Shown here one piece after another: positions 17,242 through 25,085 of a stretch of 64,000 nt of DNA (position 1 is the stretch's first letter; each line of letters starts with the position of its first letter). The DNA is from JBKHAJ01 sp964641125 (GTDB lineage Bacteria > Spirochaetota > Spirochaetia > SPDA01 > CAZSGZ01). The notes under the pieces were generated by a model, which made no database searches, had not been told where the DNA came from, and saw nothing but the letters and a program-made list of their open reading frames with translations. A program made the translations under genes and the position numbers. Location: contig CAZXMO010000001.1 in assembly GCA_964641125.1 (NCBI GenBank), forward strand, positions 1 through 64,000, given 5' to 3'.

Positions 17242-17865
17242 CTAGTACTTCTTCTTCGCTTCCCGCACGATCACCGAGCTGCCCCGGGGACCGGGGATCG
17301 CTCCCTTTACCAGGATTACCTTCTTATCCGCATCGACTCGGACAACCCTTAAGTTCTGCACGATGACCTTGTCCGCGCCCATACGTCCCGGCATCTTCGT
17401 TCCCTTCTGGACCTTAGAGGGCCATGCGGCCATACCGGTCGATCCTAAGCCCCGGTGAAACTTAGACCCGTGAGTCTTACGCCCGCCACCGAATCCGTGT
17501 CTCTTCATGACGCCCTGATATCCTTTGCCTTTGGATACCCCCTGAACGTCGACGTATTCCAGACCTCCCAACAACTCAACCCCGAGGCTTCCGCCTACCG
17601 TATACTCAGCGTCGAACTCGCGAAACTCCTTGAGAATCCGTTTAGGCTTAGCCCCTTCAGGGAACTGTCCTTTATACGGCTTAGTCGCCCGCCTTTCCTT
17701 CATATCGCCGGCACCCAAGACGACGGCGTCATAACCGTGCTTGTCTTTACTGCGTTCGGCGACGACGGTGTTTTCATCGATCTGAATAACTGTAACCGGC
17801 GTAATGACTCCCTTTTCGTCGAACACCTGTGTCATTCCGATTTTTTTGCCGATTAACCCTATCAT
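17242..17865 (-). CDS. rplC: 50S ribosomal protein L3
   Basis: 207 residues. Assembly initiator near the peptidyl-transferase centre. Starts MIGLIGKKIGMTQVFDEKG; the W-finger region and the FGGGRKTHGSKFHRGLGSTG motif (with the glutamine-methylation neighbourhood) are present. Between rpsJ and rplD. Confidence 0.98.
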   Translation of the reverse strand: MIGLIGKKIGMTQVFDEKGVITPVTVIQIDENTVVAERSKDKHGYDAVVLGAGDMKERRATKPYKGQFPEGAKPKRILKEFREFDAEYTVGGSLGVELLGGLEYVDVQGVSKGKGYQGVMKRHGFGGGRKTHGSKFHRGLGSTGMAAWPSKVQKGTKMPGRMGADKVIVQNLRVVRVDADKKVILVKGAIPGPRGSSVIVREAKKKY

Positions 17866-17880
17866 TGTTTCCCTCTGTAT

Positions 17881-18189
17881 CTACTGTTTGATTTCTACAT
17901 CGACACCGGCCGGGAGTTCGAGCCGCATCAGGGCGTCCATCACGGAGGAAGACGGGCTGATGATATCGATAAGGCGCTTGTGAGTCCTCATCTCGAACTG
18001 CTCCCGTGCCTTTTTGTTGACATGCGGCGACCGCAGCACGGTAAACTTGTTAATACGTGTGGGCAACGGGACCGGACCGGCCACTTCCGCTCCGGCCTTG
18101 ACTACCGTATCGACGATGGATTTGGCACTCTGATCAATGAGTTCTATGTCAAATCCTCTCAGCCTAACTCGAATCCTGTCACTAGCCAT
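17881..18189 (-). CDS. rpsJ: 30S ribosomal protein S10 (NusE)
   Basis: 102 residues starting MASDRIRVRLRGFDIELIDQ. Small-subunit head protein that also joins NusG/NusB in antitermination complexes. Conserved GPVPLPTRINKFTVLRSPHV and the MRTHKRLIDI segment. The ATG at 18189 is set by an AGGAG site; an in-frame ATG further upstream lies inside the terminator-like hairpin after tuf. First gene of the S10 operon here. Confidence 0.97.
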   Translation of the reverse strand: MASDRIRVRLRGFDIELIDQSAKSIVDTVVKAGAEVAGPVPLPTRINKFTVLRSPHVNKKAREQFEMRTHKRLIDIISPSSSVMDALMRLELPAGVDVEIKQ

Positions 18190-18204
18190 TGTATCTCCTG
18201 AAAT

Positions 18205-18247
18205 AAAACCCCGTCCGTTGAGCATACTGCCTCTCAGGACGGGGGTT
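18205..18247 (-). terminator. Attenuator or terminator between tuf and rpsJ
   Basis: Ten bases after the tuf stop, minus-strand AACCCCCGTCC pairs with GGACGGGGTT; an inner TGAG/CTCA helix shortens the loop. The stem is followed by TTTTATTTC, an imperfect U-tract. The AGGAG of rpsJ lies just beyond. It could partly terminate tuf transcripts or act as a regulated leader for the S10 operon. Confidence 0.7.
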
Positions 18248-18256
18248 ATTCACTGC

Positions 18257-19447
18257 TTATTCTACGATATCGGTTACCTGACCGCTGGCGACGGTTCTTC
18301 CGCCTTCGCGGATGGCGAAGCGGAGTCCCTTCTCCATAGCAATCGGGTGGATAAGCTCGACTTCGATCTCGGTGTGATCGCCGGGCATAACCATCTGTTT
18401 ATCCTCGGGGAGGGTTACCGTTCCGGTAATATCGGTGGTCCTGAAATAAAACTGAGGCCTATATCCGGTAAAGAACGGGCTGTGCCGTCCTCCCTCTTCT
18501 TTGGTCAGGCAGTAGATAGTCCCCTTGAACTTCATATGCGGAGTAATCGAACCGGGTTTAGCCAATACCTGGCCCCTCTCGACCTCCTGCTTTTCCACCC
18601 CTCTCAAGAGAGCGCCGATGTTATCTCCGGCCTCGCCCTGATCGAGGAGCTTGTTGAACATCTCGACGCCGGTAACGACGGTCTTTTTAGTGTCCTTGAT
18701 ACCGACTATCTCGACTTCTTCGCCGACCTTGATGACTCCCCGTTCGATCCTTCCGGTAACGACGGTCCCCCGCCCCTGGATGGAGAAAACGTCCTCGATA
18801 GGCATAAGATAGGGCTTGTCGATGTCCCTCTCGGGAAGAGGAAAGTATTCGTCCATGGTGTTCAAGAGCTCTACGACGGGCTGGATCTTATCGGTATCTT
18901 CGATGTTCTCCATCGCCTGGAAGGCGGAACCCCGGATAATCGGAATATCGTCGCCGGGGAAATCGTAGGTCGAGAGAAGCTCACGAACCTCCATCTCCAC
19001 GAGATCGATCAGCTCGGGGTCGTCGACCAAGTCGGTTTTGTTGAGAAACACGATGATAGCGGGAACGCCTACCTGACGTGCAAGCAGGATGTGCTCCCGG
19101 GTCTGCGACATGGGACCGTCGTCGGCGCCTACGACGAGAACCGCGCCGTCCATCTGAGCGGCACCGGTAATCATGTTCTTGACGTAGTCCGCGTGTCCCG
19201 GACAGTCGACGTGAGCGTAGTGCCGGTTATCGGTCTGATACTCTACGTGCCGGGTGTTGATCGTAATACCCCTTTCTTTTTCTTCCGGAGCATTATCTAT
19301 GTCCTCGTACTTCATCAGCTTATCACCGTATTTCTTAGCGGAAATCATGGTGATAGCGGCGGTGAGCGTCGTCTTTCCGTGGTCGACATGACCGATGGTG
19401 CCGACGTTAATATGTGGCTTCGTTCGTGCAAATTTTTCCTTAGCCAT
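18257..19447 (-). CDS. tuf: Translation elongation factor EF-Tu
   Basis: 396 residues starting MAKEKFARTKPHINVGTIGH. GTPase that brings aminoacyl-tRNA to the ribosome. P-loop GHVDHGKT (~18-25), switch II DCPGHADYVKNMITGAAQMDG (in part) and NKTD are all intact; domains II and III follow. The ATG at 19447 has an AAGGAGG site; the longer reading frame upstream has no support. fusA, the usual upstream neighbour in a str operon, is not here. Two candidate promoters lie in the 428-bp region upstream. Confidence 0.98.
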   Translation of the reverse strand: MAKEKFARTKPHINVGTIGHVDHGKTTLTAAITMISAKKYGDKLMKYEDIDNAPEEKERGITINTRHVEYQTDNRHYAHVDCPGHADYVKNMITGAAQMDGAVLVVGADDGPMSQTREHILLARQVGVPAIIVFLNKTDLVDDPELIDLVEMEVRELLSTYDFPGDDIPIIRGSAFQAMENIEDTDKIQPVVELLNTMDEYFPLPERDIDKPYLMPIEDVFSIQGRGTVVTGRIERGVIKVGEEVEIVGIKDTKKTVVTGVEMFNKLLDQGEAGDNIGALLRGVEKQEVERGQVLAKPGSITPHMKFKGTIYCLTKEEGGRHSPFFTGYRPQFYFRTTDITGTVTLPEDKQMVMPGDHTEIEVELIHPIAMEKGLRFAIREGGRTVASGQVTDIVE

Positions 19448-19498
19448 CCGTTTTCCTCCTTGCAATCCTCTCCATATTGTATTCGTGTTGTTATCTAT

Positions 19499-19529
19499 AT
19501 TATAGAAAACGGACAAATCCGCTTCCCAA
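19499..19529 (-). promoter_or_regulatory. Possible tuf-proximal promoter
   Basis: A perfect TATAAT at 19499-19504 on the minus strand, with only a weak TTGGGA (19524-19529) at a 19-bp spacing. It lies 52 bases before the tuf ATG. Weaker than the distal promoter at 19792-19820. Confidence 0.35.
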
Positions 19530-19539
19530 TAATACGCAA

Positions 19540-19785
19540 TATTCCTTGCAGACGTGTCACGCGGACTTATGCGAAACTGTGCTTAGCAGGTGGGATTTCG
19601 CCGGCGCAGAACCGTCAAAACATGTTTAAATTCCTAGAAGCTAAGAACCTACCACCTTACCATCCGTTTCCAGGCCGCTTTTTACGCCTTTCGGGGACGA
19701 TTGGTTTGGCTTTTCCGCGCCCGTTACCGCCTACTTCAAACGCTAGTCGGTTACGGGCACGTAGGGCACCAATCAAAAAACACGG
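19540..19785 (-). ncRNA. Candidate structured leader (or small RNA) upstream of tuf
   Basis: Non-coding on both strands as far as can be judged; a 60-codon open frame here has no ribosome-binding site or family features. Downstream of the promoter at 19792-19820 the minus-strand RNA can form an ACCAA/TTGGT hairpin, then a long helix in which CCCGT, ACCG and CTA pair with TAG, CGGT and ACGGG (two single mismatches, 10-base loop, about 19722-19760). Further on, GGTGG (about 19655) can pair with CCACC (about 19593). No match to tmRNA, RNase P, SRP or 6S signatures was seen. It may be an EF-Tu/S10 leader or an independent RNA. Confidence 0.4.
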
Positions 19786-19791
19786 TTGGTC

Positions 19792-19820
19792 ACCATACCG
19801 TATAATTCGGGTTGTATCAA
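19792..19820 (-). promoter_or_regulatory. Promoter upstream of tuf, at the position where fusA would be expected
   Basis: Minus-strand TTGATA (19815-19820), a 17-bp spacer, TATGGT (19792-19797). It is preceded by A/T-rich DNA (19844-19860) that could act as an UP element. The tuf ATG is ~340 bases downstream, so the transcript would carry a long leader. Confidence 0.65.
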
Positions 19821-19867
19821 GTGTTAGACACCTAATCAAGCGAAAAATTTTAATTTTTTTCTAACAC
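19821..19867. repeat. 8-bp inverted repeat abutting the tuf-upstream promoter
   Basis: GTGTTAGA (19821-19828) and TCTAACAC (19860-19867) are perfect inverted copies separated by 31 A/T-rich bases. The inner arm touches the -35 element of the promoter at 19792-19820. Could be an operator, or a large hairpin at the end of the rpsG transcript; there is no T-run after it. Confidence 0.45.
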
Positions 19868-19875
19868 ATATAAGC

Positions 19876-20346
19876 TTACCATCGGAAATGGGAGAAGGCC
19901 TTATTGGCCTCGGCCATCCGGTGGGTATCTTCCTTCTTTTTGACCGCTGTCCCGGTATTGTTGAAAGCATCGATGAGCTCAGCGGCCAATCCGTCGCTCA
20001 TGGCTTTACCCTTCCTGGCCCTCGCCGCGGTGATAATCCACCTCATGGCGAGCGCCTCCCGCCGGGAGTCCCTGACTTCTACGGGAACCTGATATGTGGA
20101 ACCGCCGACGCGCCGGGACTTGACCTCGACCATCGGCTTGACGTTGTCCAACGCCTTGAGAAATGTTTCCAACGGCTCCTTATCGGACTGGGCCGCGGCT
20201 TTCTCCATCGCTTCGTACAGGATGGCGGCACTGGTCGATTTCTTTCCGTCCAGCATCATTCGGGTCATGAACTTCGCGCATATCTTACTGTTGTATCTCG
20301 AATCGGGGACTAATTCTCTCGGTTCTGCTGCTCTCTTTCTCGACAT
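19876..20346 (-). CDS. rpsG: 30S ribosomal protein S7
   Basis: 156 residues. Assembly initiator of the small-subunit head; in E. coli also the str-operon repressor. Starts MSRKRAAEPRELVPDSRYN; contains the VEVKSRRVGGSTYQVPVEVR signature and ends KKEDTHRMAEANKAFSHFRW. It follows rpsL; no fusA follows. Confidence 0.98.
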   Translation of the reverse strand: MSRKRAAEPRELVPDSRYNSKICAKFMTRMMLDGKKSTSAAILYEAMEKAAAQSDKEPLETFLKALDNVKPMVEVKSRRVGGSTYQVPVEVRDSRREALAMRWIITAARARKGKAMSDGLAAELIDAFNNTGTAVKKKEDTHRMAEANKAFSHFRW

Positions 20347-20364
20347 TTTTTCCCTCTACACCAT

Positions 20365-20739
20365 CTACGCCTTAGGCTTCTTGGCGCCGTACTTGGACCG
20401 CCCTTTTCGCCTGTCGTCGACACCCAAGGTGTCTTTCGCGCCGCGGACTATGTGATACCGCACTCCCGGAAGGTCCTTGACCCGTCCGCCCCGCAAAAGA
20501 ACAACCGAATGCTCCTGGAGATTGTGACCGATTCCGGGAATATAGGCCGTGACCTCGATCCCGTTGGAGAGTCTCACCCTGGCGACCTTCCTCAAGGCTG
20601 AGTTCGGCTTTTTCGGGGTTACGGTCATAACTCTGGTGCATACACCCCTCTTCTGAGGGCACGATTCGAGGGCCGGGGCCTTCGTCTTCTTTGACGTTAC
20701 CTTTCTGCCCTTTCGTATCAACTGGTTAATTGTCGGCAT
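20365..20739 (-). CDS. rpsL: 30S ribosomal protein S12
   Basis: 124 residues. Decoding-centre protein and the site of streptomycin-resistance changes in other bacteria. The key TPKKPNSALRKVARVRLSNG loop (~40-60) and GVRYHIVRGAKDTLGV are present. The residue pattern KKPNSALRK is the normal one. First gene after the promoter at 20802-20830. Confidence 0.98.
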   Translation of the reverse strand: MPTINQLIRKGRKVTSKKTKAPALESCPQKRGVCTRVMTVTPKKPNSALRKVARVRLSNGIEVTAYIPGIGHNLQEHSVVLLRGGRVKDLPGVRYHIVRGAKDTLGVDDRRKGRSKYGAKKPKA

Positions 20740-20792
20740 CTACTCTATATCCTTTCTATAATACTTGCTGTTGTGTTCTCTATCCCTGTATT

Positions 20793-20839
20793 AGAGGGGC
20801 AAATCTATCAAGGTTCGTCGAAAAAGTCAAGGCCCCTCT
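20793..20839 (-). promoter_or_regulatory. rpsL promoter framed by an 8-bp inverted repeat
   Basis: Minus-strand TTGACT (20825-20830), 17-bp spacer, TAGATT (20802-20807) form a good promoter for rpsL-rpsG. The inverted repeat AGAGGGGC (20793-20800) / GCCCCTCT (20832-20839) brackets the promoter almost exactly. It may be an operator for a dimeric regulator or a hairpin at the end of the rpoC transcript. Confidence 0.65.
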
Positions 20840-20848
20840 ATTGCTCCT

Positions 20849-23800
20849 CTATTGCTCTACCGGGGCCTCCTCCGGTTCTTCGAGCTCTTCGGCAAGCTTC
20901 CGCTGCTCGAGAATATCCTGGACGGTGGCGTCCAAATCCTCGCTGTGCTCGTCGTAGAGCTTTATGTTCTTGTATTCCTTCATTCCGGTTCCCGCGGGAA
21001 TCAGGTGCCCGATAATTACATTCTCCTTCAACCCCCTCAGCTCGTCTACGCTGCCTTCGATGGCGGCGTTGGTAAGAACCCGCGTGGTCTCCTGGAAAGA
21101 GGCGGCGGAGAAGAAGCTGTCGATGTTGAGGCTCGCGCGTGTAATACCTAACAGCAGAGGTACGGCTACGCCCGGCTGACCGCCCTCGCGGATAACCTTG
21201 GCATTCTCTTCGTGGAACTTGAATTTGTCCACCTGCTGGCCGTAGATGAAATTCGTGTCCCCCACCTGAGCGATCTGGACCTTCCGCATCATCTGCCTGA
21301 TAATGACTCCGATGTGCTTGTCGTTGATGTTGACTCCCTGGAGCCGGTAGACCTCCTGGACCTCGTTTACCAGGAAGCTCTGCAGGGCGTTTTCACCCAG
21401 AATGTCTAAGACATCATGGGGATCGACGCTTCCCTCGCAGAGCATATCTCCGGCCTCGACGGTGTCCCGGTCCCGGACAAAGAGATGCTTGCCCATGGGG
21501 ATTAGATGCTTGAAGGAATTTCCGAACTCATCCTCGACGTTGACAACCCGCTTCCCCTTCACAATGTTCTTGAAGTGAACGGTTCCGCTTATTCTGGCCA
21601 GGACCGAGGCATTCTTGGGCTTTCTCGCCTCGAAGAGCTCGCCGACCCGGGGGAGACCACCGGTAATGTCCCTGGTCTTGACGCTCTCCTTGAGAATCTT
21701 GGCGAGGGTCCGCCCCGCGGTCACCTTCTCGCCGTCCTCGATATTGAGGTAGGCCCCCCCCGGCAGATAGTATCCGGTGAGCTCCTGTCCGGATTCGTCT
21801 TCGATAATGATCCGGGGCTGGAGGGACTCGAGGGTGAACTCGGCTATCTTTTTCTCGATGTTGCCGGTGTCCTCGTTGATCTCCTCTTTCAGGGTGGTGC
21901 CTAAGACGATGTCCTGAAAACGCACCTTTCCGTCGACCTCGGCGATGATCGGCTCCGAGAAGGGATCGAAAATCGCAAGCGGTTCTTCCGCTCCGGCGTA
22001 CTTTCCCTCGTGAACGAGAAGCTCCGCCCCGTTCCGGATATCGATCCGCTGGTCCTGGGCTATGAGGAGGACCCTGTCCTGCTCCAGGTGGATATAGCCG
22101 ACTTCGGGCGCGGTTATGTCTTCGCCGTCACGCTGCATGATCACGTCGCCCCGGGCTATCTTGACTCCCTCTTTGACCTTTATCTTGTCCTTCTTCGACC
22201 GCTCGAATTCCTCGAATACCCGGGCGACCACGATGTTCCCCTTCCGAGTGAAGAGGATATCGCCGTTCTTGAGCTCGACGGTATTCCCGTTGATTTCTTT
22301 GACGAGAACCGGGTACCTCAGGGTGATCCGGTTTTCCTCGCTCACCTTTGTCGCGGCCCCCCCGATATGGAAGGTCCGCATGGTCAGCTGGGTTCCCGGC
22401 TGGCCGATCGACTGAGCGGCGATGATTCCCACCGCTTCCCCGATATCCACGTGCTTGTGGGTGGCCAAGTTCCGGCCGTAGCATTTTCTACAGACACCGT
22501 GCTTGGTTTCACAGGTGAGTACCGTCCGAATACGCACGCTCTCCACCCCGATTTCCTCGATGGTCTCGGCGAGCTCGTCGGTGATCTCTTCGTTGACGTC
22601 GATGATGACCTCGCCGGTAATGGGATGCTTGACCCGCTCCAAGGTGAATCGCCCGGCGATTCTGTCCTGGAGTGATTCCACGACCTCTTCGCCGTCCTTG
22701 ATGGCCCGGGTTTCGATTCCATTGATTGTTCCGCAGTCTTCCTCGTTGACCACCACATCCTGGGCTATGTCCACGAGGCGCCGGGTCAGATACCCGGCAT
22801 CCGCGGTCTTCAAGGCGGTATCGGCAAGCCCCTTCCGTGCTCCGTTGGTGGAGATAAAGAACTCGATGACCGAAAGCCCCTCCTTGAAGTTCGATCGGAT
22901 GGGAAGCTCGATGATGTCGCCCGAGGGTTTCGCCATCAGTCCCCGCATACCCGAGAGCTGCCGAATCTGGGTCCGGCTTCCCCGGGCACCGGAGTTGGCC
23001 ATCATCCACACCGGGTTAAAGCCCTGCCGGTCCTGCTTGAGGGTCGTCATCAGCACTCCGGTCAGATCCTCGTTGGTCTTACTCCACACCTCGACGACCC
23101 GGTTGTACCGCTCTTCCTGGGTAATGTGTCCCTGGAGATATTGGCTCTGTATCTCCTCGACTTTGGAGTTGGCATCGTCGATCATAGTGACCTTTTCTTC
23201 AGGTATTACGATGTCGTCGAGTCCGATGGTGGCCCCGAAGAGTGTCGAATACTTGAAACCCAGCTCCTTGATCGAATCGAGCATCCTTACCGTTGTAGCG
23301 GCGCCGTACTTGTTGTAGCAGGTGGACACCAGGGTTCGAAGCTCCTTTTCCCCTAAGGTGAAATTGATAAAGGGGATCTCATCGGGAAGATCTTCGTTCA
23401 AGATTACCCGTCCGGGAGTGGTCTCCAATATTTCTCCGTCGCAGGGGACCTTGCAGATGGTGTTGTACTCCACCGACCGTGCTTCCACGGCCATGAGGAC
23501 CTCCTCGACGGAAGAGAAGTACTTCCCTTCCCCCTTGCTTCCCGGCTTCTCCCGGGACAGATAGTTTATCCCTAAGACCATATCCTGAGACGGGAACACG
23601 ATGGGGCTCCCGTTAGCAGGATTGAGGAGGTTATTGGCACTCAGCATGAGGGTCCAGCACTCGATCTGGGCCGCCTGAGTCAAAGGCACATGGACCGCCA
23701 TCTGGTCGCCGTCGAAGTCGGCGTTGTAGGCGTGGCAGACTAAAGGGTGCAGCTTGATCGCCTTTCCCTCTACTAAGACCGGCTCGAAAGCCTGGATTCC

Positions 23801-25063
23801 CAATCGGTGAAGGGTCGGCGCGCGGTTCAAGAGCACCGGATGCTCCCGGACCACCTCGTCGAGAACCGCCCACACCTCGGGGGTCTCCTGTTCGACGAGG
23901 CTCTTCGCCTTCTTGATATTGTAGACCACGTCCTTTTCGACGAGTTTTTTCATGATAAAGGGCTTGTAGAGCTCTAAGGCCATCTTGGTGGGAAGTCCGC
24001 ACTGATGGAGCTTGAGATCCGGACCTACTACGATAACGCTTCGTCCCGAGTAGTCCACCCGCTTTCCGAGGAGGTTCTGCCGGAAGCGTCCCTGCTTCCC
24101 CTTGAGCATGTCGGAGAGGGATTTAAGCGGCCGGTTCGAAGCGCCCTTGACCACTCTCTTTTTTTTGGAGTTATCAAAAAGGGCGTCCACCGCTTCCTGG
24201 AGCATTCTCTTCTCGTTCCGGATGATGATATCCGGAGCGTTTAGGGACATGAGCCTTTTCAGCCGGTTGTTTCTATTTATGACCCGCCGATATAAGTCGT
24301 TCAGGTCGGAGGTGGCAAACCGCCCCCCTTCGAGCTGGACCATGGGTCTGAGTTCGGGCGGAATGACCGGGATGACGTCTAAGATCATCCAGTCCGGCTG
24401 GTTTCCCGAGCCCTTGAAGTTCTCGACGATTTCGATCCGTTTAAGAAGGCGCTTGTCCGCCTTGGCTCCCTTCTCCACCATTTTCGCCCTGAGCTCTTCG
24501 CTTAAAAGCTCGAGGTCGAGGTTTTCCAGGAGTGTCCGGACAGCTTCGGCACCTATGCCGGCGGTAAAGCCGACCCCGTATCGTTCCCGGGCCTCCATGT
24601 ACTCCTCTTCGGAGAGGAGCTCCATGTGCTTCAGGTCGGTATCTCCCGGTTCTATGACGATGTACTTCTCGTAGTAGAGGATCGACCGCAAGGCCGCTAT
24701 GGACAGATCGAGGAGAAGCCCCATCCGGGAAGGGACCGATCGGTAGTACCAGATGTGAGATACCGGCGAAGCGAGCTCAATGTGTCCCATCCTCTCACGG
24801 CGCACCTTGAAGTGGGTTACCTCGACTCCGCACCGATCACATATAACGCCCCGGTAGCGGATCGATTTGAATTTACCGCAGTAACATTCCCATTCCTTGG
24901 TGGTACCGAAGATCCTCTCACAGAACAACCCGTCCTTTTCGGGACGCAGAGTCCGGTAGTTGATGGTCTCCGGTTTCTTAACCTCGCCGTAGGACCAGGC
25001 GCGAACCTGCTCCGGCGAGGCAAGCTTTATCATTATATTATCAAAATCTTGGATCTCTCTCAT
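20849..25063 (-). CDS. rpoC: RNA polymerase beta' subunit
   Basis: 1,404 residues. Zinc site 1 near the N-terminus (CYCGKFKSIRYRGVICDRCG), the catalytic magnesium loop NADFDGDQMAVH at about residue 455, the bridge-helix and trigger-loop regions, and zinc site 2 (CETKHGVCRKCYGRNLA) at ~870 are intact. Ends with an acidic tail (EELEEPEEAPVEQ). It lies 22 bases after rpoB with no terminator between them. Confidence 0.99.
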   Translation of the reverse strand: MREIQDFDNIMIKLASPEQVRAWSYGEVKKPETINYRTLRPEKDGLFCERIFGTTKEWECYCGKFKSIRYRGVICDRCGVEVTHFKVRRERMGHIELASPVSHIWYYRSVPSRMGLLLDLSIAALRSILYYEKYIVIEPGDTDLKHMELLSEEEYMEARERYGVGFTAGIGAEAVRTLLENLDLELLSEELRAKMVEKGAKADKRLLKRIEIVENFKGSGNQPDWMILDVIPVIPPELRPMVQLEGGRFATSDLNDLYRRVINRNNRLKRLMSLNAPDIIIRNEKRMLQEAVDALFDNSKKKRVVKGASNRPLKSLSDMLKGKQGRFRQNLLGKRVDYSGRSVIVVGPDLKLHQCGLPTKMALELYKPFIMKKLVEKDVVYNIKKAKSLVEQETPEVWAVLDEVVREHPVLLNRAPTLHRLGIQAFEPVLVEGKAIKLHPLVCHAYNADFDGDQMAVHVPLTQAAQIECWTLMLSANNLLNPANGSPIVFPSQDMVLGINYLSREKPGSKGEGKYFSSVEEVLMAVEARSVEYNTICKVPCDGEILETTPGRVILNEDLPDEIPFINFTLGEKELRTLVSTCYNKYGAATTVRMLDSIKELGFKYSTLFGATIGLDDIVIPEEKVTMIDDANSKVEEIQSQYLQGHITQEERYNRVVEVWSKTNEDLTGVLMTTLKQDRQGFNPVWMMANSGARGSRTQIRQLSGMRGLMAKPSGDIIELPIRSNFKEGLSVIEFFISTNGARKGLADTALKTADAGYLTRRLVDIAQDVVVNEEDCGTINGIETRAIKDGEEVVESLQDRIAGRFTLERVKHPITGEVIIDVNEEITDELAETIEEIGVESVRIRTVLTCETKHGVCRKCYGRNLATHKHVDIGEAVGIIAAQSIGQPGTQLTMRTFHIGGAATKVSEENRITLRYPVLVKEINGNTVELKNGDILFTRKGNIVVARVFEEFERSKKDKIKVKEGVKIARGDVIMQRDGEDITAPEVGYIHLEQDRVLLIAQDQRIDIRNGAELLVHEGKYAGAEEPLAIFDPFSEPIIAEVDGKVRFQDIVLGTTLKEEINEDTGNIEKKIAEFTLESLQPRIIIEDESGQELTGYYLPGGAYLNIEDGEKVTAGRTLAKILKESVKTRDITGGLPRVGELFEARKPKNASVLARISGTVHFKNIVKGKRVVNVEDEFGNSFKHLIPMGKHLFVRDRDTVEAGDMLCEGSVDPHDVLDILGENALQSFLVNEVQEVYRLQGVNINDKHIGVIIRQMMRKVQIAQVGDTNFIYGQQVDKFKFHEENAKVIREGGQPGVAVPLLLGITRASLNIDSFFSAASFQETTRVLTNAAIEGSVDELRGLKENVIIGHLIPAGTGMKEYKNIKLYDEHSEDLDATVQDILEQRKLAEELEEPEEAPVEQ

Positions 25064-25085
25064 GCTTCTCCTTCCTGTCTTCGCC

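Noticed and set aside
19540..19785. tmRNA, RNase P RNA, SRP RNA or 6S RNA in the tuf leader
   Set aside because: No GGTTCGA arm with tag frame, no GAGGAAAGTCCGG-type core, no SRP tetraloop and no 6S bubble pattern was found.
19657..19839. A 60-codon minus-strand frame in the rpsG-tuf gap
   Set aside because: It begins upstream of the predicted promoter, has no ribosome-binding site and overlaps paired RNA segments, so it is treated as non-coding.
18137..19864. A 575-codon plus-strand open frame antisense to tuf
   Set aside because: It mirrors the highly biased tuf coding sequence, has no ribosome-binding site and no recognisable family. EF-Tu on the other strand is certain.
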